Virus record (IMG/VR): IMGVR_UViG_3300024346_000611
Span: 1-21,264 of that record
Length of the DNA stretch: 21,264 nucleotides
Reading direction: 5' to 3' (one strand)
DNA from: a virus
Shown: positions 12,531 through 21,264 of the stretch, piece by piece
Layout of the letters: the number at the start of each line of letters is the position of its first letter
Position numbering within the stretch: the first letter of the stretch is position 1
The notes under the pieces: generated by a model
What the model saw: the letters and a program-made list of their open reading frames with translations, nothing else
The model's database searches: none
What the model was told of the DNA's origin: nothing
Made by a program: the position numbers and the translations under genes

Positions 12531-15500
12531 TTATTTTTCTAATTGTTGCACTCTTGCCTTTAAATCTTCTATTATTTCTTGTTGCTCTTTTATTGCGTTT
12601 ATTAGCACAGCTGTTAATTCTGCATAAGCCACAGATTTAAGTCCTGTGTCAGAAGCTTCTAATATAAGCTCTGGTAAGACAGCTTCAACCTCTTGCGCTA
12701 TAACACCTACTTTTGTAACCTCTGTGTTAAAATCAGTTCTGTTATAGTAAACACCTCGCATTGCTTGTACCTTACTAATACAATTATCTATTTCAACTAC
12801 ATTTTCTTTAACTCTACTATCGGAGTTTTGAGTTAATGTACCATTGATGGTCATGTTAGCAGTTGAAGGATAAAAATAATACCTAGTTGAGGATCCTTCT
12901 CGCCAGTTAATTTGGCCGCAGTTCATGTCAAAATAAGTCTGATTATTATTAGTATGAAACCTAAAATACTTATTTGTTGCGTTATTACCTAAATACATAT
13001 CGCCAACTCCACCGCTACCTAAAACAAAGGTGCCGCCGTGCGCTGTTAAATTTCCACATGCAAATCTCTCATATGCATTTCCTGGGTTGTTTCTAACTGC
13101 TATTGTACCATTGTTTTCAATTGTCATGCTAGAAGCAACAACTCCACCCCAATGCCAGCTTATAAATGGGGGAGTTCCAGAAGAACCTGATAAATTAGAT
13201 TCTCTTAATTCTACGCCTGCATTGGTGTAGCTAGTACTAGTACTTGTAGCCGCAAATGTATTATTACCTTGACGTGTTTGACCACCTGTAGTTCTTATAA
13301 CTGTACTGTCATTTGACGACACAAATGGCAAGTTACTAAAAGTTGTTTCGAATACATTACCATTAGAAGCAGCCATTAGTAAAAAATCAGATGAAGCAAC
13401 AGCGGCACTTAATGTTGGCGCTGCTTTTATAATACTATCACTACCTAAATAATCAACATTTAAAGTTACACCTCCTGATGTACCACCGCCAGTTAATCCT
13501 GTGCCAGCGGTAACACCTGTTATGTCACCTGAATTATTAGTAAAAGGCAAATCGCCAACAGTAACATAACCAATTCTTCTATTAGTACTTGTTGAACCAG
13601 GGTTTGATATCATTATATAATCTCCTGATACTACAGTATCCCCAGTAAAATCAAAACCTGATTGTATTATGTTAGTAGGAACACCGTCGTATTCTACTTC
13701 TATTGTTCCGGTAGTTGTTATAGTTCCACCATCTAAGCCTCCACCAGTCGCAACAGATGTTACTGTACCTGTGTTACTTGTATGAGTATTCCATTGAGTT
13801 GAATTTCCTCCAGCAGCATATATGTTTCCTATGGTCTTAAAATTACCAGACGAGCTTGATAACTCAGCAACGACTGACTGACCTGTGGTTGCACCACTTG
13901 CTAATTCTTCCCATGTCCATCCATACCCTGAGACTGGTTCTACAACAGATCGAATTGCCCATGACGTAACATATGTTCCCGCAGGAGCAGTTAGGTTTCC
14001 ATTATACCCTACACTTGTTGCTCCAGCTGGCGACATATACGTTTGCCAACCATTAATTGTTTCATTATAATAATTATAACCACTTGCAGCATTACTGACT
14101 CTGTTTAAAGATGTTCTTGGAGATAATAGTTTACCTGTCATAGTCCCACCAGCAAGTGGTAAAAATGTGCCTGAGCCTGCGCCTGCCACAGCAGTATCTA
14201 CATAAGCTTTATTAGCTGCATCTGTTGAATCTGATACCGTATCAATCCCCTCTATACGGCCTGTACCATTTAGTTGTATGCCTCCGCCTCCTACAATTAT
14301 ACTACCACCTGTTGTTAATACGTTATATGTAGTTACTCCTCCAAAAGCGTCAATTTCTAAGCCACTAATTCCGGAAGCGGCAACTATAAAATTAATTCCA
14401 AGGCTAGATGTTATGTTAGCATCATTAGTACCTGTGTTACTAAAAATTAAATCTCTACCGCCAATTGTTACATCACCTGCAAAAGTTGAGTTGTTATTGC
14501 TGTCTAACGTTAAAACCACTGATGTTGCTGTATAAAATACCATAGAATCAGAACTATGAGTATAAATAATACGCCCAGAGTAATCTACATTAGGTTCCGC
14601 AAAATCAATATAACCACCAGCGGAACCGCTAAATTGAGCGTGGGCATAGTTTGACATTTGACCTAATCCAACTCCTGTTTCAGCGATTCCAGAACCTGTA
14701 GCTAAAGCGCCTAAAGCTTTGAAAGGTGCGTTACTTACATTAACAGTTGAAGCAGTTATTTCAAATCTTGCTGTACCGCCAGTAGCAACTCTAAAAATGT
14801 CATTACTTGGAAAACCAAAATAAGTATTACCATCCCCGGTGTGATAAATATATTCTGGTATAAAAATACCTCCAGTACCTCCAATAGTTAAGTCTCCACC
14901 AGTTGTTATAGTACCTGCGAAAGTTGCGTTTTGTGATTTGTCTAAAGTTAGAGCTTTAGTGTTTGTTCCAGAGGAATTATCAGTCCAAAACTCAATTTGG
15001 CCACCATGTAATGTATTGTCAGCTACAACAAATCTAATAGCTGATCCAAAACTAGAATCAACATTAGAATATTGAAAATCTATAGCTTTATAATTACCAG
15101 TACCCATACCACTAGCATTTCCTAATCCAGTTAAGAAAATACCATCACCATTAGTTCCAGACGCTATTGTTAATTTACTAGCAGCGTTACCGTTACTAGT
15201 TGCACCTAATATAACGCTTTCTGCAAAAGTTGCATCGCCAGTTGATGAGATAGTAAGTCTTTTAATAGGATTTCCTGATGCTCCAGTATAAAATTCCATA
15301 TCATCACCATCCCATCCATCAAAATAAATACCACTACTTGGTAATGCAGAATTATTATAAACAACATTACCAGAATTATTAAGTTTTGAATTTGCTCCTA
15401 TATATAAACCTGCTCCATTTTGATCTACTGTCGATAAACCTGAAGTTGCAGATGCTCCAGTGAAACCTATTTTAAAAGTATTATTTTCTTCTCCAGGTAA

Positions 15501-18500
15501 AGTAATATTCCCAGTCATTGTTCCACCAGCTAGTGGTAAGAAAACTCCAGCGCCTGGAGTAAGTGCGTCTACGTAGTTTTTTGTTGTAAGAGTTGTACCA
15601 CTATCAGTTGATACCGTAGAAGATGATGTAGCTTTTAAAGCTAATGACAAACCACCTGACATAGAAACGTTATTATTAGTTCTACTTAACGTGATTACAG
15701 GTGCTCCACTTTGACTATTATTATGTCTTTTTATTAATAATTCATTTGTACCGTTTCCTGTTTGTTCAAAAGAAAACCCATACGTCATGTTTCCACTAAC
15801 TAAAGTTTCAGCAAGCTCTAAAGCAGAACCTGAGTTACCAAAACCGCCACTTCTAATTATAGGCACATCTGTAGCTGAGCTTCCTTGTACGTGTAAATTC
15901 GCTGTAGGCGAAGTTACCCCAATTCCGACGTAGCCATTAGCTCTAACATTAAGTATATCGTCATTGGAATAAAAACCTAAGCCCATATAGTTATTTGTAG
16001 ATCCAGCGCCGTTGTACTTGAATCTAATTACGCCGCAGTTGTTTTGACTGTTGGCTGACCCTATAGTAAACGCATTAAAATTACTACTATCTACACCCAT
16101 CACAGATAAACCTATAGCTGAGTTAGCGTCTAAATCCATATTTATAGTTTGGGTTGCGCCTACTACGGTCATCTTACCTTGAGGGGCTAATATACCTACA
16201 CCAACATCTCCATATCTATCAATAGTAAATCTATTCGTCCAAGTACCAACATCTCCAATTTGTATATTAAAGAAATTATTACCATTCCCTTGATAATACA
16301 ATCTTGCTCCATAACCTTGATTACCTGATTCCTCACTTAATATTAAAGAGGCTTCATCTGCGTCATCACACGAAACATTAATTGTAGGATTTACACCTTG
16401 TACGGTACTAACTATATTTAAAAAAGATGTAAGATCAGATGCTGGTCCCGCTGAACCAATATTCATGTTGCCAGTGTTAATAGCTATTCCTGGGTTTGAA
16501 TTGTCAAATAGCGCAAAATTATTTCCTGCAGGGTATCTTACGCTGTAAGAGTCTCCACCGCCTAAATAAAGTTCGTCTCCTGAAGCAGCAAAAACCGCTG
16601 ACGCATTTGTACCCACACTTTTTATAACTACGGTATCGTCAGCATCCATATTAACGGTAAGAGGCCCTGTTATTGTTGTTGGGTTACCTATTGTTACCAC
16701 AGAACCTGTATCTGTAATAGAACTATCAGTTAAAGTTTCTGAATCTGCATTTGATGCTCCTGACCATTTGGCTAACTTTTGTCCTGTACCTGCGCCTGAT
16801 ATTACAGATGAGTTATCTATTCTTTGCCATAAATCTGTTCCTGCGCCCGGTGTTACATCTGAAAATATACACCAATCACCTACAGCCCAAGAATCTGGTT
16901 CTGTAGTTCCTCCATTCGGAGATGAGGTACCCGGAGTGTCAACTATATAATAATTACCTAAAATTTTGTTAGCCGGTAATGTTAAATCAGGCGAGTTTGT
17001 AGATGCATTCCATGTTCCTTTATATACTGGAACACCTGTTACAAGACCATCAACATAACTTTTGGTTGCAAGCGTGGTACCGCCGTCTGATGCAACTGTT
17101 GCTACAGAAGTTCCTTTGCCTGCTAAAGTTACGTTACCTGATCCATCAAAAGATTGTTTTACAACATTACCGTGTTTAAACTCTATAAAATCAGGAGTTG
17201 ATTCTCTATAAAATATACCATAAGTTGGGGCGTTAGCTAGTACAATCATCGGCACTGTTTGACCACCAAGATAATTAACTCCAAACCCACCTGCACTTGA
17301 AGTTACAGTACCTGCAAAAGTTGCAGCAGTAGAAGTAACAGATAAAGCAGCTGCGCCACCGGCTGGTTGCACTTGAAAAGTATTGCTAGAAGCAGAAAGC
17401 TCTACGTTACCCCCTGAATCTTGTAATTTTATTCCCGCTATGCCATCTGTACTTATAAAACTTGCTACAACATTACCTGTTCCTGAGTTAAAAGAAGCTG
17501 TTGTTCCAGTTAGCGCACCCGCAAAAGTTGCTGTTGTTGATGATAGTGAAAATTGGGCACCACTGACGTTACCAGCTGGATACATATTTATAACTGTACT
17601 GTTACCTGCTATAACAGGTTTGCCGCTACTGTAACCACCAGCCCACGCTACGTCACCACCATCTGGTAAAAATAATTGACCGCCGTTAACAGTTACATCA
17701 CCTGCAAAAGTTGCGTTACCGTTGTTATTTGCAATTTCTAGAGCACGACTGCTTGTGCCGCCGTATGTTATATAAAGATTATTACCATCATTGTCTATTC
17801 TATTAACAGCGCTTGTGCCAGAAGATGTTACGTAAAAATTCTGAGCATAAATATCATGACCAGAAACATATCCGGTGAAAATTCCATTAGTTGCCGATAT
17901 TGCCGCAAAAGTTGAACTACTTGCAACACTAAATGTTCCGCCTACTTTTGTATTACCATTAGTTGTGTTGTGCTCAAATTTTATATATGCAGTTCTTGCA
18001 TTACCAGAATTGTTATAAAAAGTTTTACTACCCATTCCACCAGCAGTTGAACCGCCTGTAAAATGTATTAAATTAGCACCGTTTTCAGTACTTATACCCC
18101 ATTCTACATGAGGTTCATAATCAGCAAATATGATAGTATCACCCTCTGAAGTTTTTTGTTGTATTGCAATGGACGCTTGGGTGTTTGCTGTTCCTGAGGC
18201 TACAACTTCTAAAGCAGGTGGATTAGCAGAAGAATTTCCTGCAGTTGGCCCAACTATTTTTCCGGTCATTGTTCCACCGGCAAGCGGTAAGTAGTTACCT
18301 ATAGGCACCGCTGCAACTGCGGCTGTAACAAAAGCAGTTGATGCAGCTCTTGTGGTATTATCACCAGCTGATCTTGTGCCTACATCTGGCGTTGAAGAAA
18401 ATGTAGCAAGACCTCCAGAGTTAATTGTTAATCTAGTTGTACTATTAGTTCTTAATGTTAATGAAGAATTACCTGTAGGACCAATAACCATTCCTCCAGT

Positions 18501-19595
18501 ACTAGCTCTTATATCATCTGTATATAAAACCTTAGCATTAGCCATTATTATGTCTCCTGCAAAAGTTGCATTACCAGTTCCACCGTCTAATATTAAAGAG
18601 TTTATTTGTGAAGTTTCATCTTTGAAATACATATCCCCATTAGAAACAAATTGACCCCAAGTTCTAGTTGGATCTTTGTAATATATGACAGGGGCACCAC
18701 CGCCTGAACTATCTATAGTAAGCGTGTTATTACCTGAGGTTTGTACCATTGCAATATCACCTGCAAAAGTTGCTGGTTTTGATATAGATATTGTGTCTGT
18801 TCCAAATTCTATAAAATTATCAGTATCGCCATTATGAATAATTTTTGTATCAACATAAACATCTCTACCATAAACTTGGTCTGCCCAAATATCCTCCCAT
18901 CTAACAGATGCTGAACCAATATCATATAAATTTTCTGCACTTGGCATTATATCTCCTGCAAAAGTTGCATTACCAGTTGCCCCATCAATAGTTAATCTTG
19001 TTGTTTGCCCTGCTCCTGTAGCGCCTGTGTCAAATGTTAAATCACCACCATCTAATAATCTTAAAACACCAACACCGTTAGAACCACTGTTTCTTTGTAA
19101 TGCCAAATAGGGTTCTGTGTTATTAGTTGTTCGTATTGTTTCTCCTGTGGAACCCGCTGCTGACAAAGTAACATCACCTGCAAAAGTTGCGTCACCAGAC
19201 GTAGCTATGGTTAAATATGGTGTTGCCCAACCCCCTGATGTATTAGGATGAAAACTTCTGTAGCCAATTACAAAATTATCACTTGCGCCACTTACACCTT
19301 GACCTATACTCCAGTTATTTGTAGTATGACCGTTTGAAAATAATATACTTGGTCTATCGCTTGCGGTACCTTCTGTTCTAAACTCAGCAACCGTACCATA
19401 ACTATGGTTACTAGCTGTATGTTTAAAAAGGGCTGCTGGAAAAAAAACACCCCCTGAGCTGTATGTGTTCTCTATATATAATAAAGACTCATTGTCATCA
19501 GCTGCTCCTTTTACGTGAAGACCAGTTTCTGGTGCCGCAATTCCTACGCCTACCCTACCAGCGAAATAACCGCTATTTAAAAATTGTATTGCCAT
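12531..19595 (-). CDS. Giant tail fibre with C-terminal peptidase S74 chaperone
   Basis: 2354 residues. The body is built from beta-strand repeats rich in Gly, Ser, Thr and Asn. About a dozen variants of (N/D)ATFAGD(V/I) are scattered through it, three exact LPLAGGTMTG segments end linkers of the (T/N)KxYVD type (DNA 18261-18290, 15510-15539, 14133-14162), and three VG(I/V)G...P...LHV-type motifs occur, one near the N-terminus. Such repeats form trimeric, elongated fibres. The C-terminus, from about residue 2257 (LTQNSDSRVKENV), is a peptidase S74/endosialidase-type intramolecular chaperone. The Ser2258-Asp2259 pair is the expected autocleavage point, followed by VGVIAQEVEAVLPEL and a final coiled coil (IKEQQEIIEDLKARVQQLEK). 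The domain trimerises the fibre and is then released. No receptor-binding or enzyme domain is recognised. Role: host adsorption. Not truncated at either end. Confidence 0.9.
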   Translation of the reverse strand: MAIQFLNSGYFAGRVGVGIAAPETGLHVKGAADDNESLLYIENTYSSGGVFFPAALFKHTASNHSYGTVAEFRTEGTASDRPSILFSNGHTTNNWSIGQGVSGASDNFVIGYRSFHPNTSGGWATPYLTIATSGDATFAGDVTLSAAGSTGETIRTTNNTEPYLALQRNSGSNGVGVLRLLDGGDLTFDTGATGAGQTTRLTIDGATGNATFAGDIMPSAENLYDIGSASVRWEDIWADQVYGRDVYVDTKIIHNGDTDNFIEFGTDTISISKPATFAGDIAMVQTSGNNTLTIDSSGGGAPVIYYKDPTRTWGQFVSNGDMYFKDETSQINSLILDGGTGNATFAGDIIMANAKVLYTDDIRASTGGMVIGPTGNSSLTLRTNSTTRLTINSGGLATFSSTPDVGTRSAGDNTTRAASTAFVTAAVAAVPIGNYLPLAGGTMTGKIVGPTAGNSSANPPALEVVASGTANTQASIAIQQKTSEGDTIIFADYEPHVEWGISTENGANLIHFTGGSTAGGMGSKTFYNNSGNARTAYIKFEHNTTNGNTKVGGTFSVASSSTFAAISATNGIFTGYVSGHDIYAQNFYVTSSGTSAVNRIDNDGNNLYITYGGTSSRALEIANNNGNATFAGDVTVNGGQLFLPDGGDVAWAGGYSSGKPVIAGNSTVINMYPAGNVSGAQFSLSSTTATFAGALTGTTASFNSGTGNVVASFISTDGIAGIKLQDSGGNVELSASSNTFQVQPAGGAAALSVTSTAATFAGTVTSSAGGFGVNYLGGQTVPMIVLANAPTYGIFYRESTPDFIEFKHGNVVKQSFDGSGNVTLAGKGTSVATVASDGGTTLATKSYVDGLVTGVPVYKGTWNASTNSPDLTLPANKILGNYYIVDTPGTSSPNGGTTEPDSWAVGDWCIFSDVTPGAGTDLWQRIDNSSVISGAGTGQKLAKWSGASNADSETLTDSSITDTGSVVTIGNPTTITGPLTVNMDADDTVVIKSVGTNASAVFAASGDELYLGGGDSYSVRYPAGNNFALFDNSNPGIAINTGNMNIGSAGPASDLTSFLNIVSTVQGVNPTINVSCDDADEASLILSEESGNQGYGARLYYQGNGNNFFNIQIGDVGTWTNRFTIDRYGDVGVGILAPQGKMTVVGATQTINMDLDANSAIGLSVMGVDSSNFNAFTIGSANSQNNCGVIRFKYNGAGSTNNYMGLGFYSNDDILNVRANGYVGIGVTSPTANLHVQGSSATDVPIIRSGGFGNSGSALELAETLVSGNMTYGFSFEQTGNGTNELLIKRHNNSQSGAPVITLSRTNNNVSMSGGLSLALKATSSSTVSTDSGTTLTTKNYVDALTPGAGVFLPLAGGTMTGNITLPGEENNTFKIGFTGASATSGLSTVDQNGAGLYIGANSKLNNSGNVVYNNSALPSSGIYFDGWDGDDMEFYTGASGNPIKRLTISSTGDATFAESVILGATSNGNAASKLTIASGTNGDGIFLTGLGNASGMGTGNYKAIDFQYSNVDSSFGSAIRFVVADNTLHGGQIEFWTDNSSGTNTKALTLDKSQNATFAGTITTGGDLTIGGTGGIFIPEYIYHTGDGNTYFGFPSNDIFRVATGGTARFEITASTVNVSNAPFKALGALATGSGIAETGVGLGQMSNYAHAQFSGSAGGYIDFAEPNVDYSGRIIYTHSSDSMVFYTATSVVLTLDSNNNSTFAGDVTIGGRDLIFSNTGTNDANITSSLGINFIVAASGISGLEIDAFGGVTTYNVLTTGGSIIVGGGGIQLNGTGRIEGIDTVSDSTDAANKAYVDTAVAGAGSGTFLPLAGGTMTGKLLSPRTSLNRVSNAASGYNYYNETINGWQTYMSPAGATSVGYNGNLTAPAGTYVTSWAIRSVVEPVSGYGWTWEELASGATTGQSVVAELSSSSGNFKTIGNIYAAGGNSTQWNTHTSNTGTVTSVATGGGLDGGTITTTGTIEVEYDGVPTNIIQSGFDFTGDTVVSGDYIMISNPGSTSTNRRIGYVTVGDLPFTNNSGDITGVTAGTGLTGGGTSGGVTLNVDYLGSDSIIKAAPTLSAAVASSDFLLMAASNGNVFETTFSNLPFVSSNDSTVIRTTGGQTRQGNNTFAATSTSTSYTNAGVELRESNLSGSSGTPPFISWHWGGVVASSMTIENNGTIAVRNNPGNAYERFACGNLTAHGGTFVLGSGGVGDMYLGNNATNKYFRFHTNNNQTYFDMNCGQINWREGSSTRYYFYPSTANMTINGTLTQNSDSRVKENVVEIDNCISKVQAMRGVYYNRTDFNTEVTKVGVIAQEVEAVLPELILEASDTGLKSVAYAELTAVLINAIKEQQEIIEDLKARVQQLEK
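14133..19190 (-). repeat. Dispersed repeats inside the giant fibre gene
   Basis: At DNA level the plus-strand string CCTGCAAAAGTTGC recurs with few or no changes near 19177, 18955, 18760, 18556, 17701, 17515 and 17311, and in altered form near 15210, 14915 and 14476; it encodes ATFAG. A 30-base segment encoding LPLAGGTMTG occurs at 18261-18290, 15510-15539 and 14133-14162. They are not a regular tandem array but offer many sites for recombination within and between fibre genes. Confidence 0.85.
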
Positions 19596-19619
19596 GTACT
19601 ATATTGGATTTAATTATTA

Positions 19620-21264
19620 TTATCCTACATATGTAAGAAGAGCTTCATAAGCACCATTTGCTACTGTTCCTGTAAACTTAACTGTTAGCACAGACCCTGA
19701 TCTTGTTACATCCGCATATACAGTTACGCCACCGGCGCTAATTATTTCAACCTTAACATCTAAAGCACTTGCTCCAGTAAAAGAGCTAGTTACGTTATAA
19801 TTAAAAGTTGTAATGCCTCCAGAAGTTGAACCACCTGTTAACGCAACTCTATCACCAAGTGCCATTAAAGGATTATCAGTACTTGTTATTGTAAGTGTGT
19901 CATTAGCTACTGCAGTAGTTATTCTACCAGCACCAACAACTGTTAAAGTATCGTTGTTGTTATCTGCAACCGCTGTACCTGAATCGGATGCAACATTTTT
20001 AAATATGTTTTGAGAAGAACCTTTATCTGTATTTGTTAAAACAGCTTGACCTGTTGATATGTTTGAAGTTATGCCACTTCCAGTTGGGTTTATAAACATT
20101 AAACCAGGCGTGGAGTTAGTCGCAAGATCTGTATCAGATTGCACAACTATAAAATCCGCTTCAGTGGCATTACCCGCTGTTTTAGCAGTTTGACATATAA
20201 CTGAATCACCAGGTGTTAAAGGTGTTGCTGTATTTCCAAAGAAGTTACCTGCAACTGTTACTACATAGTAATCACCTACTAATATAGGAACGTCTACATA
20301 TAAGTCCCCAGTAAGCGGAGAATCTAAATCCCCAGTGTTAGCATTGAACCCGCCTTTAAATTCTAGTAAACCAGTAAGAGCAGTTTGCACAAAAGATGTT
20401 GTAGCTATTTTATCTGTGCTATCTCCAGATGGAGGTGTTTGCACGTAACCATAACCACTACCGTCTCTAGCTACAAGTCTATAGGCTGTTTTAGCTTCAG
20501 TTCCTAAAGCATTAACCGTAGGGGTTGCTGTGTTTGGATCGTCTATAGATATGTAATTTCCAGCGTCAATGCCAGTAACATCTCCTTGAGGTGCTAATGC
20601 TAATAAATCTGATATAGCAATTTCGTATACAGTACTATCTGTAGCATCTTCATATAATATCTTATCTACAGTTTCTATAGTAGTACCATTAGTGGCAGCA
20701 TCAATAATATTGTTTGATCCAACGTAATCTACAGCTACATCATTAGCGTTAACCTGTATACCAGCACCTGCTCCTATATTGAAAGTAATTGTTTCATCAG
20801 CTGCTTGATTAAGCGTGAATGCGCCACCGGCATTTACTAAACCGCTACCACCTGTTAAAGTTATAGTTGCATCGCTAATTACTGGCGCCGTTCCACTTGA
20901 AGCTGCCGTTATTCTACCATATGCATCTACTGTAATAGAAGCACGTGTATAAGATGCAGCTGTTACACCTGTTGTAGGTAAGTTAATACTTGTACTTAAA
21001 CCGGAATTAGTTACATCGATAGTACTATTACCACTTGTAAATACAACTGTATCACTTGAAGTAACAGTTACCTTAGCGCCACCTCCGCTATCTGTTTGTA
21101 AAAACCATTCATATGTTCCAGGTATAGAAGCTACCGTAGCCCATTTATTTGATTTAGTTAAATACCTTTCTGAAGCAGCAGCTGCTCCATTAACAGCACT
21201 TAAGTTAGGAGCAAATACAGGATCTGCAGCTGTACCAGTTGAATTAGCGTTTATATAAATTCCG
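19620..21264 (-). CDS. Tail fibre/adhesin-like protein, 5' end outside window
   Basis: The frame is open from the window edge (21264) to the stop at 19620, about 547 residues, reading ...GIYINANSTGTAADPVFAP at the edge. A GTG at 20444 lies mid-frame and is not a start, since the upstream frame codes for equally coherent protein. The body is beta-rich and fibre-like: TSINLPTTGVTAASYTRASI, VDAYGRITAASSGTAPVI, LNQAADETITFNIGAGAGI, then a segment DKIATTSFVQTALTGLLEFK with GGFNANTGDLDSPLTGD that resembles a segment of the giant fibre (see findings). The C-terminus is GTVANGAYEALLTYVG. Probably a tail fibre or baseplate-associated adhesin encoded just upstream of the giant fibre (24-base gap). The N-terminal attachment domain is not visible. 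Confidence 0.82.
   Translation of the reverse strand, partial: GIYINANSTGTAADPVFAPNLSAVNGAAAASERYLTKSNKWATVASIPGTYEWFLQTDSGGGAKVTVTSSDTVVFTSGNSTIDVTNSGLSTSINLPTTGVTAASYTRASITVDAYGRITAASSGTAPVISDATITLTGGSGLVNAGGAFTLNQAADETITFNIGAGAGIQVNANDVAVDYVGSNNIIDAATNGTTIETVDKILYEDATDSTVYEIAISDLLALAPQGDVTGIDAGNYISIDDPNTATPTVNALGTEAKTAYRLVARDGSGYGYVQTPPSGDSTDKIATTSFVQTALTGLLEFKGGFNANTGDLDSPLTGDLYVDVPILVGDYYVVTVAGNFFGNTATPLTPGDSVICQTAKTAGNATEADFIVVQSDTDLATNSTPGLMFINPTGSGITSNISTGQAVLTNTDKGSSQNIFKNVASDSGTAVADNNNDTLTVVGAGRITTAVANDTLTITSTDNPLMALGDRVALTGGSTSGGITTFNYNVTSSFTGASALDVKVEIISAGGVTVYADVTRSGSVLTVKFTGTVANGAYEALLTYVG

Noticed and set aside
14278-18654. Plus-strand frames within the giant fibre gene
   Set aside because: Pro/Leu/Ala/Val-rich antisense readings of repeat-rich fibre sequence; no start context or family motifs.
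19620-20444. Start of the upstream fibre gene at the GTG of 20444
   Set aside because: The reading frame continues upstream to 21264 with coherent fibre-like sequence (VNALGTEAKTAYRLVARD before it), so the GTG codes for an internal valine.
1-21264. tRNA genes, CRISPR arrays or insertion sequences
   Set aside because: Intergenic gaps are too short for tRNAs, no regularly spaced repeat array with unique spacers is present, and no transposase or terminal inverted repeats were seen.

Overview
This window reads as part of a tailed-phage (Caudoviricetes) genome, most likely a marine phage of a diderm, AT-rich host. Every gene I accept lies on the minus strand, and the genes are packed with a few bases of spacing or short stop/start overlaps. 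No gap exceeds about 90 bases, so no long non-coding stretch is left undescribed. The best host guess is a marine Bacteroidota/Flavobacteriia cell. The DNA is AT-rich, none of the start codons I inspected has a GGAG/AGGAG Shine-Dalgarno core, and A-rich leaders precede many starts. A Cys-lipobox lipoprotein indicates a double-membrane host. This is inference; a SAR11-type or other AT-rich marine host is not excluded.

Layout in the direction of transcription (high to low coordinates). 21264-19620 is the 3' part of a fibre/adhesin-like gene that starts outside the window. 19595-12531 encodes a giant 2354-residue tail fibre ending in a peptidase S74 (endosialidase-type) intramolecular chaperone. 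12521-11734 holds two small genes. 11701-9904 is a complete phage GroEL/GroES pair. 9907-9461 encodes a likely winged-helix protein. 9459-7007 is a set of small, disordered, basic or motif-bearing proteins. 6941-6648 encodes a small virion-type protein with a hexanucleotide-repeat leader and a strong hairpin terminator just after it.

After that terminator comes a second block. It has three consecutive genes (6585-3606) that each carry a HExxH zinc-peptidase signature, two of them clearly paralogous; a small lipoprotein (3555-3175); a holin-like membrane protein (3170-2769); a small virion-type protein (2766-2416); and two small conserved proteins. A protein built from two GroES-like repeats (1888-1283) follows, then a probable small terminase (1338-1063) and the N-terminal ATPase half of the large terminase (1063-1, running off the window).

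How the parts may work together: the fibres make the host-recognition apparatus. The GroEL/GroES pair, and perhaps the tandem GroES-like protein, would fold capsid or fibre proteins. The terminase packages DNA. The holin and lipoprotein act at the host envelope. A short SP(L/I)K-type motif near the N-terminus recurs in the zinc-peptidase genes and in several of the small proteins upstream. It suggests a family of co-sorted, possibly capsid-packaged and injected proteins, and is the most unusual signal here.
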